The position numbers and the translations under genes were made by a program. The notes beneath the pieces were generated by a model. The model was not told where the DNA came from, did not search any database, and was given only the letters and a program-made list of their open reading frames with translations. DNA of 64,000 bases from Meconema thalassinum (lineage: Eukaryota > Arthropoda > Insecta > Orthoptera > Tettigoniidae), in NCBI GenBank assembly GCA_946902985.2, contig OX336388.2, positions 1,695,731,978-1,695,795,977 on the forward strand, given 5' to 3'. Each line of letters begins with the position of its first letter. Positions within the stretch are counted from its first letter, which is position 1. Shown here one piece after another: positions 1 through 14,200 of the stretch.

Positions 1-1722
1 CTAATTATGACAGGTAACAGTAACTTCGATACTAATTATGCCAAGTAACTATAACTTCGATACAAGTTATGACTGGTAACTGTAACTTCGATACTAATTA
101 TGACAAGTAACTGTAATTTAGATAAAAAATTATGGTGGGAAACTGTAACTTCATTACTAATTATGACAGATAACAGTAACTTCGATACTAATTATGACAG
201 GTAACTGTAACTTCGTTACTAATTATAACAAGTAACTTTAATTTCGATACAAATTATGGCAGGTAACTGTAACTTCGGTACTAATTATAACAAGTCCCTG
301 TAATTTCGATACAAATTATGACAGGTAACAGTAACTTCGATACTAATTATGACAGGAAAGTGTAACTTCGTTACTAATTATGACAAGTAACTGTAATTTC
401 GATACAAATTATGACAGGTAACTGTAACTTCGTTACCAATTATGACAAGTAACAGTACCTTCGATGCTAATTATGACAGGAAACTGTAACTTCGATACTA
501 ATTAAGACAAGTAACTGTAACTTCGATACTAATTATGACAAGTAACTGTAATTTAGATAAAAAATTAGGGTGGGTAACTCTAACTTCAATACTAATTATG
601 ACAGGTAACAGTAACTTCGATACTAATTATGACAGGTAACTGGATCTTCGTTACTAATTATGACAGATAACAGTAACTTCGTTACTAATTATGACAAGGA
701 ACTGTAATTTCGATACAAATTATGGCAGGTAACTAAAACTTCGTTACTAATTATGACAAGTAACTGTAATTTCGATACAAATTTTGGCAGGTAACTGTAA
801 CTTCGATACTAATTATGTCAGGTAACAGTAACTTCGATACTAATTATGACAAGTAACTGTAACTTCGATACTAATTATGACAGGCAACTGTTACTTCGAT
901 ATTAATAATGACAATTAACTCTAACTTCGTTAATAATTATGACAAGTAACTGTAATTTAGATAAAAAATTAGGGTGGGTAACTCTAACTTCAATACTAAT
1001 TATGACAGGTAACAGTAACTTCGATACTAATTATGACAGGTAACTGTAACTTCGTTACTAATTATGACAAGTACCTTTAAATTCGATACAAATTATGGCA
1101 GGTAACTGTAACTTAGTTACTAATTATGACAAGTCCCTGTAATTTCGATACAAATTATGGCAGGTATCTGTAACTTCCATACTAATTATGACAGGTAACA
1201 GTAACTTCGATACTAATTATGACAGGAAAGTGTAACATCGTTACTAATTATGACATGTAACTGTAATTTCGATACAAATTATGACAGGTAACTGTAACTT
1301 CGTTACTTATTATGACAAGTATTAGTACCTTCGATGTTAATTATGACAGGAAACTGTTACTTGGATATTAATTATGACAAGTAACTGTAACTTCGATACT
1401 AATGATGACAGGTAACTGTAACTTCGATACTAATTATTACAAGTAACAGTAACTTCGATACTAATTATGACAAGAAACTGTAATTTCGAAACTAATTATG
1501 ACAGGTAACTGTAACATCGTTACTAATTATGACAAGTAACTGTAATTTCGATACAAATTATGGCTGGTAACTGTAACTTCGATACTAATTATGACAGGTA
1601 ACTGTAACTTCGATACAAATTATGACAAGTAACTGTAACTTCGATACTAATTATGACAGGTAACTGTTACTTCGATATTAATAATGACAATTAACTCTAA
1701 CTTCGTTACTAATTATGACAAG

Positions 1723-1755
1723 TAACTGTAATTTTCATAAAAAAATTATGGCAGG
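1723..1755 (+). repeat. A-tract satellite subtype (33 bp, TTTTCATAAAAAAA)
   Basis: A second A-rich unit class in which the middle reads TTTTCATAAAAAAATTATGG, giving 33 bp. It regularly follows a pair of units containing TTCGATATTAATAATGACAAT and TAACTCTAACTTCG. It recurs, for example, near 5,640, 9,370, 13,280, 17,160, 23,800, 26,690, 31,470, 32,590, 34,890, 41,215, 43,515, 47,350, 50,535, 54,990, 57,260 and 61,420. This makes it another marker of block copies. Confidence 0.85.
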
Positions 1756-2219
1756 TAACTGTAAATCGATACTAATTATGACAAGGAACTGTAATTTCGA
1801 TACAAATTATGGCAGGTAACTGTAACTTCGATACTAGTTATGACAGGTAAGAGTAACTTCGATACTAATTATGACAAGTAACTGTAACTTCGATACTAAT
1901 TATGACAGGTAACTGTAACATCGTTACTAATTATGACAAGTAACTGTAATTTCGATACAAATTATGGCAGGTAATTGTAATTTCGATACTAATTATGACA
2001 GGTAACAGTAACTTCGATACTAATTATGACAAATAACAGTTACTTCGATACTAATTATGACAAGTAACTGTAATTTCGATACTAATTATGACAGGTAACT
2101 GTAACTTCGTTACTAATTATGACAAGTAACTGTAATTTCGATACAAATTGTGGCAGGTAACTGTAACTTCGACACTAATTATGACAGGTAACAGTAACAT
2201 CGATACTAATTATGACAAG

Positions 2220-2250
2220 TAACTGTAACTTCGATACTAATTATGACAGG
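2220..2250 (+). repeat. Representative 31-bp satellite unit (main subtype)
   Basis: A good example of the commonest form. It begins TAACTGTAAC, has TTCGATAC in the middle, the palindromic hexamer TAATTA near its centre-right, and ends ATGACAGG. Sister subtypes differ at fixed places: TAACAG for TAACTG at the start, TTCGTTAC or ATCGTTAC for TTCGATAC, and GACAAG for GACAGG at the end. It has no coding capacity. Confidence 0.95.
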
Positions 2251-2312
2251 TAACTGTAACTTCGATACTAATTATGACAAGAAACTCTAACTTCGTTACT
2301 AATTATGACAAG

Positions 2313-2344
2313 TAACTGTAATTTAGATAAAAAATTATGGTGGG
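2313..2344 (+). repeat. A-tract satellite subtype (32 bp)
   Basis: Example of a diverged unit with the middle replaced by TTTAGATAAAAAATTATGG and the end GGTGGG. It is 32 bp long because of the A run. Dozens of such units occur, usually spaced several hundred bases to about 1.5 kb apart, and most follow a unit beginning AAACTCTAAC. Variants end AGGGTGGG (565, 8,205 areas), GGTAGG (7,180, 17,920, 33,350 areas) or GGTGCC (38,486, 45,241, 52,261 areas). They serve as landmarks of the higher-order repeats. Confidence 0.9.
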
Positions 2345-5080
2345 TAACTGTAACTTCAATACTAATTATGACAGATAACAGTAACTCCGATACTAATTAT
2401 GACAGGTAACTGTAACATCGTTACTAATTATAACAAGTAACTTTAATTTCGATACATTATGGCAGGTAACTGTAACTTCGTTACTAATTATGACAAGTAA
2501 CTGTAATTTCGATACAAATTATGACAGGTAACTGTAACTTCGTTACCAATTATGACAAGTAACAGTACCTTCGATGCTAATTATGACAGGAAACTGTAAC
2601 TTCGATACTAATTATGACAAGTAACTGTAACTTCGATACTAATTATGACAGGTAACTGTAACTTCGATACTAATTATGACAAATAACTGTAATTTGGATA
2701 CAAATTATGGCAGGTAACTGTAACTTCGATACTAATTATGACAGGTAACAGAAACTTCGATACTAATTATGACAAGTAACAGTAACTTCGATATTAATTA
2801 TGACAAGAAACTGTGATTTCGAAACTAATTATGACAGGTAACTGTAACATCGTTACTAGTTATGACAAGTAACTGCAATTTCGATACAAATTATGGCAGG
2901 TAACTGTAACTTCGATACTAATTATGACAGGTAACAGTAACTTCGATACTAATTATGACAAGTAACTGTAACTTCCATACTAATTATGACAGGTAACATT
3001 AACTTCGATACTAATTATGACAGGAAAGTGAAACTTCGTTACTAATGATGACAAGTAACTGTAATTTCGATACAAATTATGACAGGTAACTGTAACTTCG
3101 TTACTAATTATGACAAGTAACAGTACCTTCGATGCTAATTATTACAAGTAACTCTATCTTCGATACTAATTATGACAAAGAACGGTAATTTCGATACAAA
3201 TTATGGCACGTAACTGTAACTTCGTTACTAATTATGACAAGTAACAGTAACTTCGATACTAATTATGACAAGTAACTGTAACTTCGATACTAATTATGAC
3301 AGGTAACTGTAACTTCGATACTAATTATGACAAGAAACTCTAACTTCGTTACTAATTATGACAAGTAACTGTAATTTAGATAAAAAATTATGGTGGGTAA
3401 CTCTAACTTCAATACTAATTAAGACAGGTAACAGTAACTTCGATACTAATTATGACAGGTAACTGTAACTTCGTTACTAATTATGACAAGTAACTTTAAT
3501 TTCGATACAAATTATGGCAGGTTACTGTAACTTCGTTACTAATTATGACCAGTCCCTGTAATTTCGATACAAATTATGGCAGGTATCTGTAACTTCCATA
3601 CTAATTATGACAGGTAACTGTAACATCGTTACTTATTAATACAAGTAACTTTAATTTCGATTCTAATTATGGCAGGTAACTGTAACTTCGTTACTAATTA
3701 TGACAAGGAACTGTAATTTCGATACAAATTATGGCAGGTAACTGTAACTTCGATACTAATTATGACACGTAACAGTAACTTTGATACTAGTTATGACAAG
3801 TAACTATAACTTCGATACAAATTATGACAGGTAACTGTAACTTCGATACAAATTATGACAGGTAAATGTAAATTCGTTACTTATTATGACAAGTAACTGT
3901 AATTTCGATACAAATTATGGCAGGTAACTGTAACATCGATACTAATTATGACAGGTAACAGTAACTTCCATACTAATTATGACAAGTAACTATAACTTCG
4001 ATACAAATTATGACAGGTAACTGTAACTTCGATACTAATTATGACAAGAAACTCTAACTTCGTTACTAATTATGACAAGTAACTGTAATTATGATAAAAA
4101 TTATGGTGGGTAATTGTAACTTCAGTACTAATTATGACAGGTCACAGTAACTTCGATACTTCTTATGACAGGTAACTGTAACTTCGTTACTAATTATGAC
4201 AAGTAACTTTAATTTCGATACAAATTATGGCAGGTAACTGTAACTTCGTTACCAATTATGACAAGTCCCTGTAATTTCGATACAAATTATGGCAGGTAAC
4301 TGCAACTTCCATACTAATTATGACAGGTAACAATAACTTCGATACTAATTATGACAGGAAAGTGTAACTTCGTTACTAATTATGACAAGTAACTGTAATT
4401 TCGATACAAATTATGACAGTTAACTGTAACTTCGTTACTAATTATGACAAGTAACAGTACCTTCGATGCTAATTATGACAGGCAACTGTTACTTCGATAT
4501 TAATAATGACAATTAACTCTAACTTCGTTACTAATTATGACAAGTAACTGTAATTTAGATAAAAAATTAGGGTGGGTAACTCTAACTTCAATACTAACTA
4601 TGACAGGTAACAGTAACTTCGATACTAATTATGACAGGTAACTGGAACTTCGTTACTATTTATGACAGATAACAGTAACTTCGTTACTAATTATGACAAG
4701 GAACTGTAATTTCGATACAAATTATGGCAGGTAACTGTAACTTCGTTACTAATTATGACAAGTAACTGTAATTTCGATACAAATTTTGGCAGGTAACTGT
4801 AACTTCGATACTAATTATGTCAGGTAACGGTAACTTCGATACTAATTATGACAAGTAACTGTAACTTCGATACTAATTATGACAAGTAACTGTAATTTAG
4901 ATAAAAAATTAGGGTGGGTAACTCTAACTTCAATACTAATTATGACAGGTAACAGTAACTTCGATATTAATTATGACAGGTAACTGGAACTTCGTTACTA
5001 TTTATGACAGATAACAGTAACTTCGTTACTAATTATGACAAGTAACTGTAATTTAGATAAAAAATTAGGGTGGGTAACTC

Positions 5081-6392
5081 TAACTTCCATACTAATTATG
5101 ACAGGTAACAGTAACTTCGATACTAATTATGACAGGAAAGTGTAACATCGTTACTAATTATGACAAGTAACTGTAATTTCGATACAAATTATGACAGGTA
5201 ACTGTAACTTCGTTACTTATTATGACAAGTATTAGTACCTTCGATGCTAATTATGACAGGAAACTGTTATTTGGATACTAATTATGACAAGTAACTGTAA
5301 CTTCGATACTAATGATGACAGGTAACTGTAACTTCGATACTAATTATTACAAGTAACAGTAACTTCGATACTAATTATGACAAGAAACTGTAATTTCGAA
5401 ACTAATTATGACAGGTAACTGTAACATCGTTACTAATTATGACAAGTAACTGTAATTTCGATACAAATTATGGCTGGTAACTGTAACTTCGATACTAATT
5501 ATGACAGGTAACTGTAACTTCGATACAAATTATGACAAGTAACTGTAACTTCGATACTAATTATGACAGGTAACTGTTACTTCGATATTAATAATGACAA
5601 TTAACTCTAACTTCGTTACTAATTATGACAAGTAACTGTAATTTTCATAAAAAAATTATGTCAGGTAACTGTAAATCGATACTAATTATGACAAGGAACT
5701 GTAATTTCGATACAAATTATGGCAGGTAACTGTAACTTCGATACTAGTTATGACAGGTAAGAGTAACTTCGATACTAATTATGACAAGTAACTGTAACTT
5801 CGATACTAATTATGACAGGTAACTGTAACATCGTTACTAATTATGACAAGTAACTGTAATTTCGATACAAATTATGGCAGGTAATTGTAATTTCGATACT
5901 AATTATGACAGGTAACAGTAACTTCGATACTAATTATGACAAATAACAGTTACTTCGATACTAATTATGACAAGTAACTGTAATTTCGATACTAATTATG
6001 ACAGGTAACTGTAACTTCGTTACTAATTATGACAAGTAACTGTAATTTCGATTCAAATTGTGGCAGGTAACTGTAACTTCGATACTAATTATGACAGGTA
6101 ACAGTAACATCGATACTAATTATGACAAGTAACTGTAACTTCGATACTAATTATGACAGGTAACTGTAACTTCGATACTAATTATGACAAGAAACTCTAA
6201 CTTCGTTACTAATTATGACAAGTAACTGTAATTTAGATAAAAAATTATGGTGGGTAACTGTAACTTCAATACTAATTATGACAGATAACAGTAACTTCGA
6301 TACTAATTATGACAGGTAACTGTAACTTCGTTACTAATTATAACAAGTAACTTTAATTTCGATACAAATTATGGCAGGTAACTGTAATTTCG
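5081..6392 (+). repeat. 1.31-kb nested block, member b
   Basis: Partner of 1,171-2,480 at offset 3,910. It differs by scattered substitutions and lacks the 2-bp deletion that member a has in its GATACATTATGG unit near 2,455. The deletion therefore arose in member a after the two separated but before the 7,637-bp duplication, because 10,092 also has it. Confidence 0.85.
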
Positions 6393-7589
6393 GTACTAAT
6401 TACGACAAGTCCCTGTAATTTCGATACAAATTATGACAGGTAACAGTAACTTCGATACTAATTATGACAGGTAACTGTAACTTCGATACTAATTATGACA
6501 AGAAACTCTAACTTCGTTACTAATTATGACAAGTAACTGTAATTTAGATAAAAAATTATGGTGGGTAACTGTAACTTCAATACTAATTATGACAGATAAC
6601 AGTAACTCCAATACTAATTATGACAGGTAACTGTAACATCGTTACTAATTATAACAAGTAACTTTAATTTCGATACAAATTATGGCAGGTAACTGTAACT
6701 TCGTTACTAATTATGACAAGTAACTGTAATTTCGATACAAATTATGACAGGTAACTGTAACTTCGTTACCAATTATGACAAGTAACAGTACCTTCGATGC
6801 TAATTATGACAGGAAACTGTAACTTCGATACTAATTATGACAAGTAACTGTAACTTCGATACTAATTATGACAGGTAACAGTAACATCGATACTAATTAT
6901 GACAAGTAACTGTAACTTCGATACTTATTATGACAGGTAATTGTAACCTCGTTACTAATTATGACAAGTAACTGTAATTTCGATACAAATTATGGCAGGT
7001 AACTGTAACTTCGATACTAATTATGACAGGTAACAGTATCTTCGATACTAATTATGACAAGTAACTATAACTTCGATACAAATTGTGACAGGTTACTGTA
7101 ACATCGATACTAATTATGACAAGAAACTCTACCTTCGTTACTAAATATGACAAGTAACAGTAATTTTGATAAAAAATTATGGTAGGTAACTGTAACTTCA
7201 ATACTAATTATGACAGGTAACAGTAACTTCGATACTAATTATGACAAGTAACTGTAACTTCGATACTAATTATAATAAGTAACTGTAACTTCGATACTAA
7301 TTATTACAGGTAATTGTAACTTCGTTACTAATTATGACAAGTAACTGTAATTTCGTTACAAATTATGGCAGGTAATTGTAATTTCGATACTTATTGTGAC
7401 AGGTAACAGTAACTTCGATACTAATTATGACAAGTAACAGTAACTTCGATACTAATTATGACAAGTAACTGTAACTTCGATACTATTTATGACAGGTATC
7501 AGTAACTTCGATACTAATTATGACAAGTAACTGTAACTTCGTTACTAATTATGACAGGTAACTGTAACTTCGTGACTAATTATGACAAG

Positions 7590-7620
7590 TAACTGTAATT
7601 TCGATACAAATTATGGCAGG
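7590..7620 (+). repeat. Satellite subtype with TACAAATTATGGCAGG end
   Basis: Example of the second major 31-bp subtype. It has TGTAATTTCG in place of TGTAACTTCG, ACAAATTATG in place of ACTAATTATG, and ends GGCAGG. Units of this type almost always follow a unit ending GACAAG, which gives a recurrent two-unit (62-bp) phrase throughout the window. This linked set of changes marks it as a separate lineage of the satellite rather than random mutation. Confidence 0.9.
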
Positions 7621-8807
7621 TAACTGTAACTTCGATACTAATTATGACAGGTAACAGTAACTTCGATACTAATTATGCCAAGTAACTATAACTTCGATAC
7701 AAGTTATGACTGGTAACTGTAACTTCGATACTAATTATGACAAGTAACTGTAATTTAGATAAAAAATTATGGTGGGAAACTGTAACTTCATTACTAATTA
7801 TGACAGATAACAGTAACTTCGATACTAATTATGACAGGTAACTGTAACTTCGTTACTAATTATAACAAGTAACTTTAATTTCGATACAAATTATGGCAGG
7901 TAACTGTAACTTCGGTACTAATTATAACAAGTCCCTGTAATTTCGATACAAATTATGACAGGTAACAGTAACTTCGATACTAATTATGACAGGAAAGTGT
8001 AACTTCGTTACTAATTATGACAAGTAACTGTAATTTCGATACAAATTATGACAGGTAACTGTAACTTCGTTACCAATTATGACAAGTAACAGTACCTTCG
8101 ATGCTAATTATGACAGGAAACTGTAACTTCGATACTAATTAAGACAAGTAACTGTAACTTCGATACTAATTATGACAAGTAACTGTAATTTAGATAAAAA
8201 ATTAGGGTGGGTAACTCTAACTTCAATACTAATTATGACAGGTAACAGTAACTTCGATACTAATTATGACAGGTAACTGGATCTTCGTTACTAATTATGA
8301 CAGATAACAGTAACTTCGTTACTAATTATGACAAGGAACTGTAATTTCGATACAAATTATGGCAGGTAACTGTAACTTCGTTACTAATTATGACAAGTAA
8401 CTGTCATTTCGATACAAATTTTGGCAGGTAACTGTAACTTCGATACTAATTATGTCAGGTAACAGTAACTTCGATACTAATTATGACAAGTAACTGTAAC
8501 TTCGATACTAATTATGACAGGCAACTGTTACTTCGATATTAATAATGACAATTAACTCTAACTTCGTTAATAATTATGACAAGTAACTGTAATTTAGATA
8601 AAAAATTAGGGTGGGTAACTCTAACTTCAATACTAATTATGACAGGTAACAGTAACTTCGATACTAATTATGACAGGCAACTGTAACTTCGTTACTAATT
8701 ATGACAAGTACCTTTAAATTCGATACAAATTATGGCAGGTAACTGTAACTTAGTTACTAATTATGACAAGTCCCTGTAATTTCGATACAAATTATGGCAG
8801 GTATCTG

Positions 8808-10117
8808 TAACTTCCATACTAATTATGACAGGTAACAGTAACTTCGATACTAATTATGACAGGAAAGTGTAACATCGTTACTAATTATGACAAGTAACTG
8901 TAATTTCGATACAAATTATGACAGGTAACTGTAACTTCGTTACTTATTATGACAAGTATTAGTACCTTCGATGCTAATTATGACAGGAAACTGTTACTTG
9001 GATACTAATTATGACAAGTAACTGTAACTTCGATACTAATGATGACAGGTAACTGTAACTTCGATACTAATTATTACAAGTAACAGTAACTTCGATACTA
9101 ATTATGACAAGAAACTGTAATTTCGAAACTAATTATGACAGGTAACTGTAACATCGTTACTAATTATGACAAGTAACTGTAATTTCGATACAAATTATGG
9201 CTGGTAACTGTAACTTCGATACTAATTATGACAGGTAACTGTAACTTCGATACAAATTATGACAAGTAACTGTAACTTCGATACTAATTATGACAGGTAA
9301 CTGTTACTTCGATATTAATAATGACAATTAACTCTAACTTCGTTACTAATTATGACAAGTAACTGTAATTTTCATAAAAAAATTATGGCAGGTAACTGTA
9401 AATCGATACTAATTATGACAAGGAACTGTAATTTCGATACAAATTATGGCAGGTAACTGTAACTTCGATACTAGTTATGACAGGTAAGAGTAACTTCGAT
9501 ACTAATTATGACAAGTAACTGTAACTTCGATACTAATTATGACAGGTAACTGTAACATCGTTACTAATTATGACAAGTAACTGTAATTTGGATACAAATT
9601 ATGGCAGGTAATTGTAATTTCGATACTAATTATGACAGGTAACAGTAACTTCGATACTAATTATGACAAATAACAGTTACTTCGATACTAATTATGACAA
9701 GTAACTGTAATTTCGATACTAATTATGACAGGTAACTGTAACTTCGTTACTAATTATGACAAGTAACTGTAATTTCGATACAAATTGTGGCAGGTAACTG
9801 TAACTTCGACACTAATTATGACAGGTAACAGTAACATCGATACTAATTATGACAAGTAACTGTAACTTCGATACTAATTATGACAGGTAACTGTAACTTC
9901 GATACTAATTATGACAAGAAACTCTAACTTCGTTACTAATTATGACAAGTAACTGTAATTTAGATAAAAAATTATGGTGGGTAACTGTAACTTCAATACT
10001 AATTATGACAGATAACAGTAACTCCGATACTAATTATGACAGGTAACTGTAACATCGTTACTAATTATAACAAGTAACTTTAATTTCGATACATTATGGC
10101 AGGTAACTGTAACTTCG
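8808..10117 (+). repeat. 1.31-kb nested block, member c
   Basis: The copy of member a carried inside the second 7,637-bp block. It keeps member a's shortened GATACATTATGG unit. Confidence 0.85.
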
Positions 10118-12717
10118 TTACTAATTATGACAAGTAACTGTAATTTCGATACAAATTATGACAGGTAACTGTAACTTCGTTACCAATTATGACAAGTAAC
10201 AGTACCTTCGATGTTAATTATGACAGGAAACTGTAACTTCGATACTAATTATGACAAGTAACTGTAACTTCGATACTAATTATGACAGGTAACTGGAACT
10301 TCGATACTAATTATGACAAATAACTGTAATTTGGATACAAATTATGGCAGGTAACTGTAACTTCGATACTAATTATGACAGGTAACAGAAACTTCGATAC
10401 TAATTATGACAAGTAACAGTAACTTCGATATTAATTATGACAAGAAACTGTAATTTCGAAACTAATTATGACAGGTAACTGAAACATCGTTACTAGTTAT
10501 GACAAGTAACTGCAATTTCGATACAAATTATGGCAGGTAACTGTAACTTCGATACTAATTATGACAGGTAACAGTAACTTCGATACTAATTATGACAAGT
10601 AACTGTAACTTCCATACTAATTATGACAGGTAACATTAACTTCGATACTAATTATGACAGGAAAGTGTAACTTCGTTACTAATGATGACAAGTAACTGTA
10701 ATTTCGATACAAATTATGACAGGTAACTGTAACTTCGTTACTAATTATGACAAGTAACAGTACCTTCGATGCTAATTATTACAAGTAACTGTATCTTCGA
10801 TACTAATTATGACAAAGAACGGTAATTTCGATACAAATTATGGCAGGTAACTGTAACTTCGTTACTAATTATGACAAGTAACAGTAACTTCGATACTAAT
10901 TATGACAAGTAACTGTAACTTCGATACTAATTATGACAGGTAACTGTAACTTCGATACTAATTATGACAAGAAACTCTAACTTCGTTACTAATTATGACA
11001 AGTAACTGTAATTTAGATAAAAAATTATGGTGGGTAACTCTAACTTCAATACTAATTAAGAGAGGTAACAGTAACTTCGATACTAATTATGACAGGTAAC
11101 TGTAACTTCGTTACTAATTATGACAAGTAACTTTAATTTCGATACAAATTATGGCAGGTTACTTTAACTTCGTTACTAATTATGACCAGTCCCTGTAATT
11201 TCGATACAAATTATGGCAGGTATCTGTAACTTCCATACTAATTATGACAGGTAACTGTAACATCGTTACTTATTAATACAAGTAACTTTAATTTCGATTC
11301 TAATTATGACTGGTAACTGTAACTTCGATACTAATTATGACAAGGAACTGTAATTTCGATACAAATTATGGCAGGTAACTGTAACTTCGATACTAATTAT
11401 GACACGTAACAGTAACTTTGATACTAGTTATGACAAGTAACTATAACTTCGATACAAATTATGACAGGTAACTGTAACTTCGATACAAATTATGACAGGT
11501 AAATGTAAATTCGTTACTTATTATGACAAGTAACTGTAATTTCGATACAAATTATGGCAGGTAACTGTAACATCGATACTAATTATGACAGGTAACAGTA
11601 ACTTCCATACTAATTATGACAAGTAACTATAACTTCGATACAAATTATGACAGGTAACTGTAACTTCGATACTAATTATGACAAGAAACTCTAACTTCGT
11701 TACTAATTATGACAAGTAACTGTAATTATGATAAAAATTATGGTGGGTAATTGTAACTTCAGTACTAATTATGACAGGTCACAGTAACTTCGATACTTCT
11801 TATGACAGGTAACTGTAACTTCGTTACTAATTATGACAAGTAACTTTAATTTCGATACAAATTATGGCAGGTAACTGTAACTTCGTTACCAATTATGACA
11901 AGTCCCTGTAATTTCGATACAAATTATGGCAGGTAACTGCAACTTCCATACTAATTATGACAGGTAACAATAACTTCGATACTAATTATGACAGGAAAGT
12001 GTAACTTCGTTACTAATTATGACAAGTAACTGTAATTTCGATACAAATTATGACAGTTAACTGTAACTTCGTTACTAATTATGACAAGTAACAGTACCTT
12101 CGATGCTAATTATGACAGGCAACTGTTACTTCGATATTAATAATGACAATTAACTCTAACTTCGTTACTAATTATGACAAGTAACTGTAATTTAGATAAA
12201 AAATTAGGGTGGGTAACTCTAACTTCAATACTAACTATGACAGGTAACAGTAACTTCGATACTAATTATGACAGGTAACTGGAACTTCGTTACTATTTAT
12301 GACAGATAACAGTAACTTCGTTACTAATTATGACAAGGAACTGTAATTTCGATACAAATTATGGCAGGTAACTATAACTTCGTTACTAATTATGACAAGT
12401 AACTGTAATTTCGATACAAATTTTGGCAGGTAACTGTAACTTCGATACTAATTATGTCAGGTAACGGTAACTTCGATACTAATTATGACAAGTAACTGTA
12501 ACTTCGATACTAATTATGACAAGTAACTGTAATTTAGATAAAAAATTAGGGTGGGTAACTCTAACTTCAATACTAATTATGACAGGTAACAGTAACTTCG
12601 ATATTAATTATGACAGGTAACTGGAACTTCGTTACTATTTATGACAGATAACAGTAACTTCGTTACTAATTATGACAAGTAACTGTAATTTAGATAAAAA
12701 ATTAGGGTGGGTAACTC

Positions 12718-14029
12718 TAACTTCCATACTAATTATGACAGGTAACAGTAACTTCGATACTAATTATGACAGGAAAGTGTAACATCGTTACTAATTATGA
12801 CAAGTAACTGTAATTTCGATACAAATTATGACAGGTAACTGTAACTTCGTTACTTATTATGACAAGTATTAGTACCTTCGATGCTAATTATGACAGGAAA
12901 CTGTTATTTGGATACTAATTATGACAAGTAACTGTAACTTCGATACTAATGATGACAGGTAACTGTAACTTCGATACTAATTATTACAAGTAACAGTAAC
13001 TTCGATACTAATTATGACAAGAAACTGTAATTTCGAAACTAATTATGACAGGTAACTGTAACATCGTTACTAATTATGACAAGTAACTGTAATTTCGATA
13101 CAAATTATGGCTGGTAACTGTAACTTCGATACTAATTATGACAGGTAACTGTAACTTCGATACAAATTATGACAAGTAACTGTAACTTCGATACTAATTA
13201 TGACAGGTAACTGTTACTTCGATATTAATAATGACAATTAACTCTAACTTCGTTACTAATTATGACAAGTAACTGTAATTTTCATAAAAAAATTATGTCA
13301 GGTAACTGTAAATCGATACTAATTATGACAAGGAACTGTAATTTCGATACAAATTATGGCAGGTGACTGTAACTTCGATACTAGTTATGACAGGTAAGAG
13401 TAACTTCGATACTAATTATGACAAGTAACTGTAACTTCGATACTAATTATGACAGGTAACTGTAACATCGTTACTAATTATGACAAGTAACTGTAATTTC
13501 GATACAAATTATGGCAGGTAATTGTAATTTCGATACTAATTATGACAGGTAACAGTAACTTCGATACTAATTATGACAAATAACAGTTACTTCGATACTA
13601 ATTATGACAAGTAACTGTAATTTCGATACTAATTATGACAGGTAACTGTAACTTCGTTACTAATTATGACAAGTAACTGTAATTTCGATTCAAATTGTGG
13701 CAGGTAACTGTAACTTCGATACTAATTATGACAGGTAACAGTAACATCGATACTAATTATGACAAGTAACTGTAACTTCGATACTAATTATGACAGGTAA
13801 CTGTAACTTCGATACTAATTATGACAAGAAACTCTAACTTCGTTACTAATTATGACAAGTAACTGTAATTTAGATAAAAAATTATGGTGGGTAACTGTAA
13901 CTTCAATACTAATTATGACAGATAACAGTAACTTCGATACTAATTATGACAGGTAACTGTAACTTCGTTACTAATTATAACAAGTAACTTTAATTTCGAT
14001 ACAAATTATGGCAGGTAACTGTAATTTCG
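12718..14029 (+). repeat. 1.31-kb nested block, member d
   Basis: The copy of member b carried inside the second 7,637-bp block. It keeps member b's TGTCAGG ending after the 33-bp A-tract unit (near 13,300), as at 5,660, where members a and c have TGGCAGG. Confidence 0.85.
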
Positions 14030-14200
14030 GTACTAATTACGACAAGTCCCTGTAATTTCGATACAAATTATGACAGGTAACAGTAACTTCGATACTAATT
14101 ATGACAGGTAACTGTAACTTCGATACTAATTATGACAAGAAACTCTAACTTCGTTACTAATTATGACAAGTAACTGTAATTTCGATACAAATTATGACAG

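Larger units (their letters stand above)
1171..2480 (+). repeat. 1.31-kb nested block, member a
   Basis: Aligns with 5,081-6,392 at an offset of 3,910 bp. Shared rare units include AGTATTAGTACC (1,319 and 5,229), the shortened GTAAATCGATAC unit (1,761 and 5,671), and the 33-bp A-tract unit. Because the enclosing 7,637-bp block was later duplicated, there are four members in all (also 8,808-10,117 and 12,718-14,029). Confidence 0.85.
1..7637 (+). repeat. 7,637-bp higher-order block, copy 1
   Basis: The sequence from the window start matches the sequence 7,637 bp downstream, unit by unit, with only scattered substitutions. A diagnostic GCCAAG unit at 41 recurs at 7,678, and a 2-bp deletion in the unit near 2,455 recurs near 10,092. 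The match runs to 6,545 (against 14,182). The last 1.1 kb of copy 1 has no aligned partner at this offset. The left border lies outside the window. 7,637 bp corresponds to about 246 units, including several 32-33 bp ones. Confidence 0.9.
7638..14182 (+). repeat. 7,637-bp higher-order block, copy 2 (partial)
   Basis: Second copy of the block that starts at or before the window start. It is in tandem with copy 1 and ends where the alignment breaks: 14,183 is C in TTTCGATAC where copy 1 has A in TTTAGATAA at 6,546. Private substitutions are sparse, for example CTGTCATTTCG near 8,404 and the GCAACTG unit near 8,680. This suggests a fairly recent duplication. Confidence 0.9.

Noticed and set aside
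2220..2250. CENP-B box in the unit
   Set aside because: TTCG matches the first half of the box, but the second CGGG half is missing in every subtype that I looked at.
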